A stretch of DNA of 64,000 nt from NCBI GenBank assembly GCA_017509755.1, contig JAFWOY010000004.1, positions 1 to 64,000 of the forward strand, in the 5' to 3' direction. Below, piece by piece: positions 50,898 through 60,963 of the stretch. The notes beneath the pieces were generated by a model. The model saw nothing but the letters and a program-made list of their open reading frames with translations. It was not told the DNA's origin and ran no database searches. The DNA comes from Bacteroidales bacterium. Lineage in GTDB: Bacteria; Bacteroidota; Bacteroidia; Bacteroidales; UBA932. A program made the position numbers and the translations under genes. How positions within the stretch are numbered: the stretch's first letter is position 1; the number at the start of each line of letters is the position of its first letter.

Positions 50898-52022
50898 TTA
50901 TTGGACGTTTCCAGTGATGAATAAGTTCAGGATAGGCTTGGACGGTGCGTTGGTGATGACGGTCAGTACCTCGATCACCTCGCCGGTGTATTCAAGGGAA
51001 GCCGTGTCCAGACGTACCTTCACGTCTGCCTTGCCGCCCGGTTTGACAGTGAGAGGCATCTTCGACAGTACGGTCGAGGCGCCGTCCTGTCCCTCGACCT
51101 GGTGGATCACCAGCGGATTCTTACCTTTATTCCGGATGCTGTACGTCGCCGTGACGGACGCCCCTTTCTTTACCTCACCAAACTCGAAATAGCTGCGGTC
51201 GATGACAGGGATGCCGGCCCGTTCGATGTCCGCCTTGGACATTTTTTCAAAATTGTCCTTGATGACACCCGTGATTGTCATTTTGTCAGTCATTTCCCTG
51301 CCATTGAGCCGGAAGGTGGCTTCAAAGCGTTGCTTGCCCCAGGCCGTACGGCCCATTTCCGCAGGGTTAACCGCATACGACAGGCGGGCCATGCTGCGGG
51401 CCGGAATGGGGTTGGGCGTAACAGTCAAGCTGAGACCCGGAGAAACCGTAGCCGGCTCGACAGTCAGCTCGCTCTTTGAGAGGTTCGCAATCTGCATCTG
51501 GTCGGACTTGACCACACCCTGGTCGATGTAGCCGATGGAAACTTCCGTCTTCCGGAGCCCCAGGCTGCCGATCTTCACGGTGAAGAGTTCATCCAGATCT
51601 TTCTTCTTCTCATGCGAGACGCCCCGCAGGCGGAGGACCACCGGCCGGTCGAGGCTGGAGCGGCCTACACCGACATAGACGGTCAGGGTCTTGTCGAAAG
51701 GATACGGGCCCTGGTCGTTGCTGAACGTGGCCTGGATGGTGCCCGTTGCGCCGGGACGGACCGGTTCGCGGGTCCATTCGGGGGTCGTGCAGCCGCAGGA
51801 AGAAATCACGTTGTGGATGACGATCGGATCCTTGCCGATGTTGGTGAACGTGAAGATACAGGATACCGGTCCTTCGGCGATCATGACATCGCCGAAATCG
51901 TGGACTTTCTTGTCAAAGCGGATGACGTCCGCCTCCTTGAAGAAGGAGTCCTCCTGGGCGAAAGCCGGGAAGAAGGAAGCGGCCAGCACGGCGAGCAATA
52001 TGATGACTTTTTTCATTTTCAA
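50898..52022 (-). CDS. DUF1573 protein, secreted Ig-like domains
   Basis: 374 residues with a signal peptide (VIILLAVLAASFFPAFA). DUF1573 domain 1 is KKVHDFGDVMIAEGPVSCIF followed by VISSCGCTTPEW (about 34-80), and a second copy is SYFEFGEVKKGASVTATYSI (about 270-315). The conserved CGC motif is present in copy 1 only. The family is common in Bacteroidota and of unknown function. It is the first gene of the DUF1573-meaB-secA-lpdA run, with a promoter at 52033-52040. Confidence 0.85.
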   Translation of the reverse strand: MKMKKVIILLAVLAASFFPAFAQEDSFFKEADVIRFDKKVHDFGDVMIAEGPVSCIFTFTNIGKDPIVIHNVISSCGCTTPEWTREPVRPGATGTIQATFSNDQGPYPFDKTLTVYVGVGRSSLDRPVVLRLRGVSHEKKKDLDELFTVKIGSLGLRKTEVSIGYIDQGVVKSDQMQIANLSKSELTVEPATVSPGLSLTVTPNPIPARSMARLSYAVNPAEMGRTAWGKQRFEATFRLNGREMTDKMTITGVIKDNFEKMSKADIERAGIPVIDRSYFEFGEVKKGASVTATYSIRNKGKNPLVIHQVEGQDGASTVLSKMPLTVKPGGKADVKVRLDTASLEYTGEVIEVLTVITNAPSKPILNLFITGNVQ

Positions 52023-52032
52023 ATTATTTGTG

Positions 52033-52061
52033 CAAAGATACCATTTGTTTGCTTATTTTTG
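52033..52061. promoter_or_regulatory. Divergent -7 boxes of DUF1573 and M16 genes
   Basis: CAAAGATA at 52033-52040 (TATCTTTG, minus) serves the DUF1573 gene, and TATTTTTG at 52054-52061 (plus) serves the M16 peptidase at 52093. No -33 element is obvious for either. Confidence 0.6.
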
Positions 52062-52092
52062 TTCCAAAATTACATAAATCAAGCCAAGCAAA

Positions 52093-54993
52093 ATGAAACG
52101 TTTTCTGAACCTCCTTTTGGCAGTCGTCCTCGTATTCTCCCTGGCCGGCTGCAGCAAGTACAAGTATGAGACCGTCAAAGGCGACCCTACTGCCGCGCGC
52201 ATCTATACGCTCGACAACGGCCTGAAGGTCTATATGATCGTCAACAAGGACGAGCCGCGCATCGACGCCCATGTCGCCGTGAAGGTCGGCAGCAAGAACG
52301 ACCCGCAGGAGACCACCGGCCTCGCCCACTATTTCGAACACCTGATGTTCAAGGGTACCCAGCAGTTCGGCACCCAGGACTATGCCAAGGAGAAACCGCT
52401 TCTCGACCAGATCGAGCAACTGTTCGAGGTCTATCGCAAGACCACCGATCCCGCTGAGCGCAAGGCGATCTACCATGAGATCGACTCCATCTCCTACGAA
52501 GCCTCCAAGATTGCCATTCCCAACGAATACGACAAACTGATGGCAGCTATCGGCGGCCGTGGCACCAACGCCTACACCAGCAACGACGTTACCTGCTACA
52601 CCGAGAATATCCCGTCAAACCAGATCGAGAACTGGGCGAAGATCCAGGCCGACCGTTTCGCCAACTGCGTGCTGCGCGGCTTCCACACCGAGCTGGAGAC
52701 CATCTATGAGGAGTACAACATGTACGCCGTGATGGACCAGGAGAAAGTGCAGGAAGCAGCCTTTGCCGCCCTCTTCCCGAAGCACCCCTACCACACGCCG
52801 GTCATCGGCTGGGGCGACCACCTCAAGAATCCGTCGATCACCAACGTAAAGAAGTACCATGACGAGTGGTATGTGCCCAACAACATGGCCGTCTGCCTGG
52901 CCGGTGACTTCAACCCCGACGAGGCCATCAAGATCATCGACAAGTATTTCGGCCAGCTCAAGCCCAACCCGAACCTCAAGAAGATGGCCTTCGAGCCCGA
53001 GGATCCCATCACCGCCCCCGTCGTCAAGGACGTGCTCGGCCTTGAGTCGCCCAGTCTCCTGCTTGCCTGGCGTTTCCCGGGTGCCAACAGCCCTGAAGCC
53101 AAATACCTCGACCTGATCAGTTCCATCCTCACCAACGGCAAAGCCGGCCTCATTGACCTTGACGTGAACCAGCAGCAGAAGACGCTGGGCATGTTCGCGA
53201 TGTCCGAGACCATGGCCGACTACTCCGCTTTCGTGGTGATGGCCGAACCGCTCCAGGGCCAGAGCCTTGAAGAAGTCAAGGAAATCGCCCTGACGGAGAT
53301 CGAAAAGGTCAAGAAAGGTGAATTCGACCAGGACCTGCTTACCGCGATCATCAACAATACCAAACTGCAGTTCATGCGCCAGTGCGACAACTCCCGCTTC
53401 CTGGTCCGCGCCGAAGTGAACTGCTTCATCAACGACATCGAGTGGAAGGATTTCGTGAACGAAATCGACGACCTTTCCAAGATTACCAAAGAGGATATCG
53501 TGGCTTTCGCCAACGAGCATTTCAAAGACAACTATGTCCAGATCAACAAACTCGAGCAGCCCGATCCGACCGACACCCGCATCGCCAAGCCGGCCATCAC
53601 CCCGATCGTGATGAACCGCGACAACGCCAGCCAGTTCCTCCAGGATATCCAGGCCTCGACCGTCACGCCCATCGAACCCGTGTTCGTGGACTACCAGAAA
53701 GACATGTCGATCCTCAGCGCCAAGAACGACATCCCCGTGCTGTACAAGAAGAACGTGAGCAACGGCACTTTCCAGCTGACCTATTATTTCGAGACCGGCA
53801 GCTACGCCGACAAGGTGATGCCTTTCGCCGCCAACTATCTGGCCTTCCTCGGTACCGACGACATGACCCCGGAAGAGGTCCAGAAGGCCTTCTACAAACT
53901 GGCCTGCAACATGAGTGTCAACTGCCGGGGTGAAGAGACCCAGGTGACCGTGAGCGGCCTTGCCGAGAATATGGAAGAGGCGATGGAACTCGTCGAAAAG
54001 GTAGTCGCCCACGCGAAAGCCAATCCGGAAGCCCTGCAGATGCTCAAGGCCAACACCCTCTACGAGCGCCGCAACGCCAAACTGAACCAGCGCGCCAATG
54101 CCCAGCAGATGGCCGCCTTCGCGCTGTACGGCCCGAAGAACCCTCAGACCAACGTCCTCTCTTCCGCCGAACTGATGCAGCTCAGCGACGAGGCCCTGCT
54201 CGAAAAGATCCACCATATCTTCGACAATGAGCACAAGGTGCTTTACTACGGCCCGCTCGCCGAAGCCCAGATCGTCGAGGCCATCAACAAGATCCACCAG
54301 GTTCCTGCGAAACTCGCCCCCGTGGTCAAAGGCGATCCGTTCGCTTACCTGCCGACCGACGCCAACAGCGTGGTCGTGGCCCCGTACGACGCCAACCAGC
54401 TCTCCCTGCAGGCCTATTACAACACCGGCCTGAAATTCAACGAAGAGACCGCGCCGATCATCACGCTCTACAACGAGTACTTCGGCGGCGGCATGAACTC
54501 CATTGTCTTCCAGGAGATCCGTGAGGCCCGCGGTCTCGCCTACAGCGCCCGCGCCAACTATTCGATCCCGGCCGACCTGGACCATCCTTCCCTGTTCACC
54601 TACTCCATCGGCACGCAGAACGACAAACTCATCGACGCGCTGAGCGCCTTCGACGAGATCATCAACAACATGCCGGTCTCCGAAAACGCCTTCAAGATCG
54701 CCAAGGAGTCGCTGATTTCGAACATCCGCACCGCCCGCACCGTCAAGGGCAACGTGCTGGGTTCCTATCTCAACGCCCAGAAACGCGGTCTCGACTATGA
54801 CCTCAACAAGGTCATCTACGAAAAGGTCCCCTCCCTGACGCTCGACGACGTGATCAAGTTCCAGCAGACCTATGTCAAGGACAAACCGCACACCATCGGC
54901 ATCCTGGGACGCAAGAGCGACATGGACCTCAAAGCCCTGAAGGACTACGGAGCCATCACCGAAGTCAAGACCGAAGACATCTTCGGCTATTGA
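52093..54993 (+). CDS. M16-family zinc metallopeptidase lipoprotein
   Basis: 966 residues; lipobox FSLAGC (Cys20). The inverted zinc motif HYFEH lies in TTGLAHYFEHLMFKGT (about 77-81), with the third ligand in TELETIYEEYNMYAV. A second, inactive M16 domain follows (about 540-966), as shown by YFETGSYADKVMPFAANYLA and FQEIREARGLAYSARANYSI. This two-domain form matches pitrilysin-like enzymes that degrade peptides in the envelope. It is monocistronic, ending at a strong terminator. Confidence 0.95.
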   Translation: MKRFLNLLLAVVLVFSLAGCSKYKYETVKGDPTAARIYTLDNGLKVYMIVNKDEPRIDAHVAVKVGSKNDPQETTGLAHYFEHLMFKGTQQFGTQDYAKEKPLLDQIEQLFEVYRKTTDPAERKAIYHEIDSISYEASKIAIPNEYDKLMAAIGGRGTNAYTSNDVTCYTENIPSNQIENWAKIQADRFANCVLRGFHTELETIYEEYNMYAVMDQEKVQEAAFAALFPKHPYHTPVIGWGDHLKNPSITNVKKYHDEWYVPNNMAVCLAGDFNPDEAIKIIDKYFGQLKPNPNLKKMAFEPEDPITAPVVKDVLGLESPSLLLAWRFPGANSPEAKYLDLISSILTNGKAGLIDLDVNQQQKTLGMFAMSETMADYSAFVVMAEPLQGQSLEEVKEIALTEIEKVKKGEFDQDLLTAIINNTKLQFMRQCDNSRFLVRAEVNCFINDIEWKDFVNEIDDLSKITKEDIVAFANEHFKDNYVQINKLEQPDPTDTRIAKPAITPIVMNRDNASQFLQDIQASTVTPIEPVFVDYQKDMSILSAKNDIPVLYKKNVSNGTFQLTYYFETGSYADKVMPFAANYLAFLGTDDMTPEEVQKAFYKLACNMSVNCRGEETQVTVSGLAENMEEAMELVEKVVAHAKANPEALQMLKANTLYERRNAKLNQRANAQQMAAFALYGPKNPQTNVLSSAELMQLSDEALLEKIHHIFDNEHKVLYYGPLAEAQIVEAINKIHQVPAKLAPVVKGDPFAYLPTDANSVVVAPYDANQLSLQAYYNTGLKFNEETAPIITLYNEYFGGGMNSIVFQEIREARGLAYSARANYSIPADLDHPSLFTYSIGTQNDKLIDALSAFDEIINNMPVSENAFKIAKESLISNIRTARTVKGNVLGSYLNAQKRGLDYDLNKVIYEKVPSLTLDDVIKFQQTYVKDKPHTIGILGRKSDMDLKALKDYGAITEVKTEDIFGY

Positions 54994-55011
54994 TCCGGAC
55001 GTCTGAATGCG

Positions 55012-55046
55012 AAGAAGGTGGCTGCCGTGGCAGCCACCTTCTTTCT
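55012..55046 (+). terminator. Terminator after the M16 gene
   Basis: AAGAAGGTGGCTGCC (55012-55026) pairs perfectly with GGCAGCCACCTTCTT (55029-55043) with a tight turn, then T-rich sequence. It may also serve the convergent GH109 gene. Confidence 0.85.
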
Positions 55047-55092
55047 TTATTGCGCCGCAATGAAGGCCGTCATTTCGGGGATCTGTCGAACA

Positions 55093-56481
55093 TTATTTGG
55101 CCAGGGCATAGTGGAATCCGGCCACCTTGTTCCACTCCCCGCGGGTGAAATCAGGGACTTCGACCGGCATGCTGCCGTTTTCGAGCGACAGGCGGGAAAG
55201 CGGCGCGATGCAACACCACTCGGCCAGGTCATATACGTCCATGTCGAGCGGCAGGCCGTGACGCAGACAGTACACGAGCCGGTAATCCATGATGAAATCC
55301 ATGCCGCCATGTCCGCCCACCTCCTTGGCGAGCTTTTCAAGTTCCGGGGTCAGGATGCTGTTGCGGTAGCCTTCCTGCAAAGCGGTCATTTCCTCGCCTC
55401 GATAAACTTTCTCATCGCTGATATGGCGTGCGTTGGTCTCCCCTTCCGGCTTGTCAACGCGCAGGCAGTATTCCTGAATGGGATATTTCGAAGCATAGCC
55501 GTCTGTTCCGACCAGCTGGTACATCCGGCTGTACGGCCGGGGTGTCATCACGTCGTGCTCGATGAGCAGGGTCTTGCCTTTCTCGGTCCGGATGAGGGTG
55601 GAGGTTTCATCGCCGTTTGCAAACTCGGTCACGGGCATGCCAGTATGGTTCGAGGCGATCCTGACGCCGTTGAACGACTTGGTGTCCATCGACACGAGGG
55701 TCGTCATCCGGTCGCCGCGATGAATGCCCAGTACCTGGCAGACAGGACCAATGCCATGTGTGGGATACACGTCGCCCCGGTACTTCTGGTTGTAATCCAG
55801 CCGCCAGTTGTTCCAATATTCATCCCAGAAGGGATCCAGGTTATGGCAGTAGGCCCCTTCGACGTGGATGATCTCACCGAAAAGACCGCGCCGGGCCATT
55901 TCGAGAGAAGTCATCTCGAAAAAGTCATAGACACAGTTCTCGAGCATCATGCAATGCTTTCGCGTCTTCTCGGACTGGTTGACCAGGCCCCAGATTTCAT
56001 CCATGTCCAGGGCGGCGGGCACTTCTATGGCTACGTGCTTGCCACACTGCATCGCATACATTGCGATGGGATAGTGGTTAAGCCAGTCCGTACAGATATA
56101 CACCAGATCGACGTCCTCCTGTTCGCAGAGGCCGCGCCAGGATTCCTGTTCGCCGCTGTAGCAGCCGGTCGGGGCCGGCTTGCCCATACGGGCCAGGTCG
56201 GCCTTGCTGGCCTCGACCCGGTCGGGAAGCAGGTCGCACAGGGCTGTCACCACGGCGCCGGGTACCAGGGAGAGGCGTTCTACGCCGAAGCTGCCGCGCA
56301 TTCCCAGGCCGACCACGCCGATGCGGACGGTCTCGATCGGCTCAGCCGTCAGGCCCAATGCACTCTGCTGCCCGGCGGGCCGGGCCGGGACATTCGTACG
56401 GATGATGTTGTCAGGTGACTTTCCGCAAGCGGCCAGCAGCAGGAGCAGGGCGGCGGAAACGAGGAAAAAGCGGGGTTTCAT
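55093..56481 (-). CDS. GH109-type (Gfo/Idh/MocA) alpha-N-acetylgalactosaminidase lipoprotein
   Basis: 462 residues; lipobox LLAAC (Cys19). The NAD-binding Rossmann motif is VRIGVVGLGMRGSFGVERL. Family GH109 signatures are strong: CMMLENCVYDFFEMT, LFGEIIHVEGAYCHNLDP, YPTHGIGPVCQVLGIHRGDR, GGHGGMDFIMDYRLVYCLR and VEVPDFTRGEW. GH109 enzymes use bound NAD+ to cleave terminal alpha-GalNAc, as in blood group A antigens and mucin O-glycans. Some members act as other glycosidases. Divergent from the GH2 gene. Confidence 0.93.
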   Translation of the reverse strand: MKPRFFLVSAALLLLLAACGKSPDNIIRTNVPARPAGQQSALGLTAEPIETVRIGVVGLGMRGSFGVERLSLVPGAVVTALCDLLPDRVEASKADLARMGKPAPTGCYSGEQESWRGLCEQEDVDLVYICTDWLNHYPIAMYAMQCGKHVAIEVPAALDMDEIWGLVNQSEKTRKHCMMLENCVYDFFEMTSLEMARRGLFGEIIHVEGAYCHNLDPFWDEYWNNWRLDYNQKYRGDVYPTHGIGPVCQVLGIHRGDRMTTLVSMDTKSFNGVRIASNHTGMPVTEFANGDETSTLIRTEKGKTLLIEHDVMTPRPYSRMYQLVGTDGYASKYPIQEYCLRVDKPEGETNARHISDEKVYRGEEMTALQEGYRNSILTPELEKLAKEVGGHGGMDFIMDYRLVYCLRHGLPLDMDVYDLAEWCCIAPLSRLSLENGSMPVEVPDFTRGEWNKVAGFHYALAK

Positions 56482-56526
56482 AAATTTGATATAAGAATTT
56501 GTTTTTTAGTAAATTGACATGCTGCC

Positions 56527-56557
56527 TTGTAAAGATAGAGAAAAAAGCGTAAATTTG
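56527..56557 (+). promoter_or_regulatory. Promoter of the GH2 gene
   Basis: TTG (56527-56529) and TAAATTTG (56550-56557), 20 bases apart. The ATG follows at 56589. A TATCTTTA (56530-56537, minus strand) overlaps it and may serve the divergent GH109 gene. Confidence 0.65.
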
Positions 56558-56588
56558 CTAGTACCCAACTGCAAAAAATGACAAGCTC

Positions 56589-59500
56589 ATGCTCACACTC
56601 CTGCTGTCCCTCCTGCTGTCCGGTTTCGCCTATGGTGACCGGAATGCGCCCGCCGGCGACGAATGGCAGTCTCCCCGGCAACTGGCACTGAACAAAGAAC
56701 AGCCCCACGCCTGGTTCTTTTCGTTCTCGGACATCGATTCCGCCCGGAAGGTACTCCCTGAGCACAGCGACCGCTGGATGAGCCTCGACGGGACCTGGCG
56801 CTTCCACTGGGCTCCCGACCCGGATTCCAGGCCCGTGGATTTTTTCCAGGAAGATTACAGCGATGCGGCCTGGGACCAGATCGCCGTGCCGTCCAACTGG
56901 AACATTGCCGGCCTCGGCCCCGACGGCAGCCAGCGCTACGGGACGCCCATCTATGTCAATGTCAACGTGCCCTGGTGGAAGGAGATCAAGCCCGACGACT
57001 GGCGCCTGGGCGTGATGCGTACGCCGCCTGAAGACTGGACGATGTACAAGACCCGCAACGAAGTGGGTTCCTACCGCCGCCGTTTCACCCTGCCCGAGGC
57101 CTGGCAGGGCCAGCGCATCTTCATCGATTTCGACGGGGTGGATTCCTTCTTCTACCTGTGGATCAACGGCCATTATGCAGGCTTTTCCAAGAACTCCCGC
57201 AACCTCGCCCAGTTCGATATCACCCGTTTCCTCCATGAGGGGGAGAACTGCGTGGCCGTCGAAGTTTACCGCAACAGTGACGGAAGCAATCTCGAGGCCC
57301 AGGACATGTTCCGCCTGCCGGGCATTTTCCGGACGGTCGCCCTGGAAGCACGTCCCCAGGCCCGGGTCCGCGACATCCGCGTCACGCCCGCACTGAAAAG
57401 TCTCCGCATCGAAACGGAACTCCTGGGTGCGCCGGCCGGCGCCACGCTGACCTGGCAACTGTATGAACACCCGCTCTATCGTGATGACAACGAACTGGTT
57501 GCAATCTTCGAGGGAGAGGGACCGGCCTGCGAACTTCCTTATCCGGAAGCCCGGCCCTGGTCGGCGGAAGCGCCCTGGCGCTACACGCTGGTCGGTGTGT
57601 TGAAGGACGCCGCCGGCAAGACGCTCGACATCGTCTCCACCATCACGGGGTTCCGGGAAGTGGACATCCGCGACACACCTGCCGAAGAAGATGAATTCGG
57701 CCTGGCCGGACGTTATTTCTACCTCAACGGCAAGCCGGTCAAGCTGCGCGGCGTCAACCGGCACGAGACCGAACCCTCGATGGGGCACGCCATAACGCGG
57801 GAAGTGATGGAGGAAGATATCCGCCTGATGAAGCAGGCGGGCATCAACCACGTCCGAAATTCACATTATCCCGATGCCCCCTACTGGTACTGGCTGTGCG
57901 ACAAATACGGCATTTACCTGATGGATGAGGCCAATATCGAGAGCCATCACTATCACTACGGCGCCGCTTCGCTGTCGCATCCCGTCGAATGGCGCGACGC
58001 CCACGTGGCCCGCATGGCAGAAATGGTGGCTGCCAATTACAACCACCCCTCCATCCTCATCTGGAGCATGGGCAACGAGGCCGGACCGGGCAAGAATTTC
58101 GAAGCGGTCTATGCCGTGGGACGGGCCATCGACCCGCTGCGCCCCATCCAGTATGAACGAAACAATGATTATTCCGACATCGGTTGCCGGCAGTATCCGT
58201 CCGTAGCCTGGGTCCAGCACGTGGCCACGGGACAGGCCGGAGTGAAATACCCCTATCACATCAATGAGTTCGCCCACTCGATGGGCAACGCGCTGGGCAA
58301 TTTCGCCCAGTACTGGCAGTCCATCGACTCGACCGACTTCTTCATCGGCGGCGCCATCTGGGACTGGGTGGACCAGTCACTCTGGAACTGGACGGCCGAC
58401 GGAACCCGCTACCTGGCTTCCGGCGGCAATTTCGGAGACAAGCCCAACGACGGCCAGTTCGTAATGAACGGCATCCTGAACGGCGACAGGACAGCGAAAC
58501 CCCAGTATTTCGAAGTAAAAAAAGTTTATCAGAACCTCTACGCAAAGCTGGATACCTGCCGCGACGGGCACGTGTCGGTCGAACTGTTCAACCGGAATTA
58601 TTACGAGCCCTGCTGCTACGATGCCCGGTGGACCCTGCTCGCCGACGGAAAGGAAATCCGCAGCGGCAGCTTCCGAACCGGGGTTGTAGGACCGCGCCAG
58701 CGGACAAGCTGCGGGCTCGATGTCGGTCTGCTGCCGGAAGGGAGAGAATGCTTCCTGAACCTCTCCTTCACCTTGCAGGAAGCCCTCCCCTGGGCGGAAA
58801 AAGGATTCGAAGTCTGCCGGGAACAGTTGTTCCTCCAGCCGGCGGCGCCGGCTCCGGAGCCTGTGCTGAAAGGGAAAGCACCCAAATCGTCCGTTGACCG
58901 GAAAACCGGCCGGCTCGTGGTAAAAGGCCGCCGTTTCCGGGCGGAATTCGATGCCGTGACAGGAACGCTCGTCCGGCTCAAGTACCGGGGCCGCGACGTC
59001 ATCGTTCCCGGAGCGGGCCCCCGTCTGAACGCTTTCCGCGCCCTGGTCAACAACGATGCCTGGTATTACCAGGACTGGTTTGCCCATGGCCTGCATCACC
59101 TGCAGCACCGGGCGGTTTCCGGGCTGCAGGTCCGCCAGGAGGAAGGCGCCGTGGTCATCGAAGCCGACATTCTGTCGAAAGCGCCCTGCGGCGCACACCT
59201 GGAGGGAACAAGCGCCAGCGCAAGCTGTCGCATCATCGAAGATCCCGACAGCACGGACGTCATGCAGTTCACCACGCACCAGCGCTGGACAATCCGGCGC
59301 GACGGAAGTTTGACGCTCAGTGCATTCGTTTCGTCCGACAACACAGAAATCGTCCTTGGGCGTCTGGGATACATCCTGCAGGTTCCCGCATCCCTGGACC
59401 GCTTCTCGTATTACGGACGCGGACCGGTTGAGAACTACGCCGACCGCCATACCTGCGCTTTCAACGGAATCTACGAGAGTACGGTCGCCGAGCAGGTAAC

Positions 59501-59840
59501 GGGCTATACCAAGCCGCAGGATATGGGCAATCACGAAAACGTCCGCTGGGCCGCGCTTCGCAAAGGCCGGCGGGGAATCGTCTTCGAAGCCGCCGAAAAC
59601 AGCCTGCGCTGCTCCGAATCGAAGCAGGCCGTGATGTCGGTCAGCGCATTGCCCTACAGCGCCGTCAGCCTGGTCGAAGCCGCCCATGCGTTCGAACTTC
59701 CCCCGGCGGGCGACACCTGGCTCTGCCTGGACGCAGCCGACACGGGCCTGGGCGGAGCCAGCTGCGGCCCGCTTCCGCTGGAAGAAGACCGCGTCCACGC
59801 CCAGGCCCGCTTCGGATTCACCATCCGGCCGGTGCGATGA
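56589..59840 (+). CDS. GH2 beta-galactosidase
   Basis: 1083 residues with a short signal peptide (LLLSLLLSGFAYG). The order is sugar-binding domain (about 60-220), Ig-like domains, TIM barrel (about 370-650) with NRHETEPSMGHA and LMDEANIESHHYHYG, the acid/base glutamate in SMGNEAGPGKN, and the nucleophile in HINEFAHSMGNALGN. A C-terminal small domain (beta-galactosidase domain 5 type) follows from about 775. It releases terminal beta-galactose, consistent with the adjacent mucin-type enzymes. Convergent with the Kelch gene, five bases apart. Confidence 0.95.
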   Translation: MLTLLLSLLLSGFAYGDRNAPAGDEWQSPRQLALNKEQPHAWFFSFSDIDSARKVLPEHSDRWMSLDGTWRFHWAPDPDSRPVDFFQEDYSDAAWDQIAVPSNWNIAGLGPDGSQRYGTPIYVNVNVPWWKEIKPDDWRLGVMRTPPEDWTMYKTRNEVGSYRRRFTLPEAWQGQRIFIDFDGVDSFFYLWINGHYAGFSKNSRNLAQFDITRFLHEGENCVAVEVYRNSDGSNLEAQDMFRLPGIFRTVALEARPQARVRDIRVTPALKSLRIETELLGAPAGATLTWQLYEHPLYRDDNELVAIFEGEGPACELPYPEARPWSAEAPWRYTLVGVLKDAAGKTLDIVSTITGFREVDIRDTPAEEDEFGLAGRYFYLNGKPVKLRGVNRHETEPSMGHAITREVMEEDIRLMKQAGINHVRNSHYPDAPYWYWLCDKYGIYLMDEANIESHHYHYGAASLSHPVEWRDAHVARMAEMVAANYNHPSILIWSMGNEAGPGKNFEAVYAVGRAIDPLRPIQYERNNDYSDIGCRQYPSVAWVQHVATGQAGVKYPYHINEFAHSMGNALGNFAQYWQSIDSTDFFIGGAIWDWVDQSLWNWTADGTRYLASGGNFGDKPNDGQFVMNGILNGDRTAKPQYFEVKKVYQNLYAKLDTCRDGHVSVELFNRNYYEPCCYDARWTLLADGKEIRSGSFRTGVVGPRQRTSCGLDVGLLPEGRECFLNLSFTLQEALPWAEKGFEVCREQLFLQPAAPAPEPVLKGKAPKSSVDRKTGRLVVKGRRFRAEFDAVTGTLVRLKYRGRDVIVPGAGPRLNAFRALVNNDAWYYQDWFAHGLHHLQHRAVSGLQVRQEEGAVVIEADILSKAPCGAHLEGTSASASCRIIEDPDSTDVMQFTTHQRWTIRRDGSLTLSAFVSSDNTEIVLGRLGYILQVPASLDRFSYYGRGPVENYADRHTCAFNGIYESTVAEQVTGYTKPQDMGNHENVRWAALRKGRRGIVFEAAENSLRCSESKQAVMSVSALPYSAVSLVEAAHAFELPPAGDTWLCLDAADTGLGGASCGPLPLEEDRVHAQARFGFTIRPVR

Positions 59841-59845
59841 GCGGA

Positions 59846-60961
59846 TCAGAATTCTAGTAATGTAATCTGCGGACTGCGGACACCGGGCATCAGCTCACCG
59901 CAGATATTGGCGAAGGTCCGGCCGTCGCCGACCAGGGCTGCACCAGCACGCGCCGTCTCCGGGGTGCGGGCGACTACGGTCCAACGGTCGAGCGCCGGAT
60001 CATAGACCAGGATATTGCAGCCGAAACGATACCAGGCCGGCTCGTGTTCGAAATAGCCTTCAGGCAGCTGGATCAGGGCATTGTAGAAAATGTCCTTGTC
60101 CACGCCGCCGGTAGCCACCACCTTGCCACCATCCAGCACGGCCGCCGCACCGCCGCCCAGAGAGACGGCCACGCCGTCACGGTCCGACGGCCCGGCGACA
60201 GGCGTCCAGCGGCCGCTTGCCGTCTCGTACTTGAGTCCGTCCACCGAAAGCGTTACAGGATCGCCGTCGGTGGCTCCGGCAAAGCCGCCCCAAAGATAGA
60301 AGCTGTATTGCCCGCCTTTTTCAAACAGCGCGGAAACCGGCTGCGTCCGGCGCGGCCCCGGAAAATCGGGCAGCCCCTGCCAGCCTTCAGCCAGCTTGTC
60401 CAGATCGAGGTAAAGTGCCTTGCGGCTGGCTTTTCCCCCATAAGCGCCACCGGCTATGAAGATCCGCCGGCCGGCATAGGCACCCGTAAAATTGTCGATG
60501 CCCGCCGGAAGCGAAGGCAGCGGCGTAAAGTCAGCCTCGCCGTCCTGAAGGCTGATGCGGAAAACCGTGTCGAGCTGCCCTTCGGCGTTGTTGCCGCCGA
60601 TACAGACAATGCCTTCCGGCGTGGTGACACTCACACCATAGGCCGCCGGAAACGGCAGTGTGCCGATTCGTTTCCAAACGAGCGTATCTTCACCCCGCCG
60701 GGCCGCATAGATGCCGTCATAATACTTCTTGGCGCCGCCAAGTCGCGGCGGGAGTCCGGGAAAATTGCAGCCGCCCGCTACGATCAACTGGTCATCCAGG
60801 ATCCCTGCATAGCAGGCGGAAACGCCTTTCGCCAGGCCTTCTTCGTCACAGGGAAAGCCCGTCAGGGCTTTGATGCGGACTGGATCGCCGCTGCAGGCCG
60901 CCGCAACCAGGCCGCCAGTCATCAGGAAGATATTTCTCATCATTTTCAAGAATTTATACAT
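59846..60961 (-). CDS. Cyclically permuted mutarotase (Kelch, NanM-like), lipoprotein
   Basis: 371 residues; possible starts at 60961 or a few residues later, followed by a lipobox (AAAC) within MTGGLVAAACSGD. Kelch beta-propeller repeats are visible as DQLIVAGGCNFP, GVSVTTPEGIVCIGGNNAEG, AGRRIFIAGGAYGG, FYLWGGFAG and GGKVVATGGVDKD. This family includes N-acetylneuraminate epimerase, which converts alpha-Neu5Ac released by sialidases to the beta form taken up by cells. It lies next to GH20 and GH33 on the same strand, supporting the role. Confidence 0.88.
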   Translation of the reverse strand: MYKFLKMMRNIFLMTGGLVAAACSGDPVRIKALTGFPCDEEGLAKGVSACYAGILDDQLIVAGGCNFPGLPPRLGGAKKYYDGIYAARRGEDTLVWKRIGTLPFPAAYGVSVTTPEGIVCIGGNNAEGQLDTVFRISLQDGEADFTPLPSLPAGIDNFTGAYAGRRIFIAGGAYGGKASRKALYLDLDKLAEGWQGLPDFPGPRRTQPVSALFEKGGQYSFYLWGGFAGATDGDPVTLSVDGLKYETASGRWTPVAGPSDRDGVAVSLGGGAAAVLDGGKVVATGGVDKDIFYNALIQLPEGYFEHEPAWYRFGCNILVYDPALDRWTVVARTPETARAGAALVGDGRTFANICGELMPGVRSPQITLLEF

Positions 60962-60963
60962 AA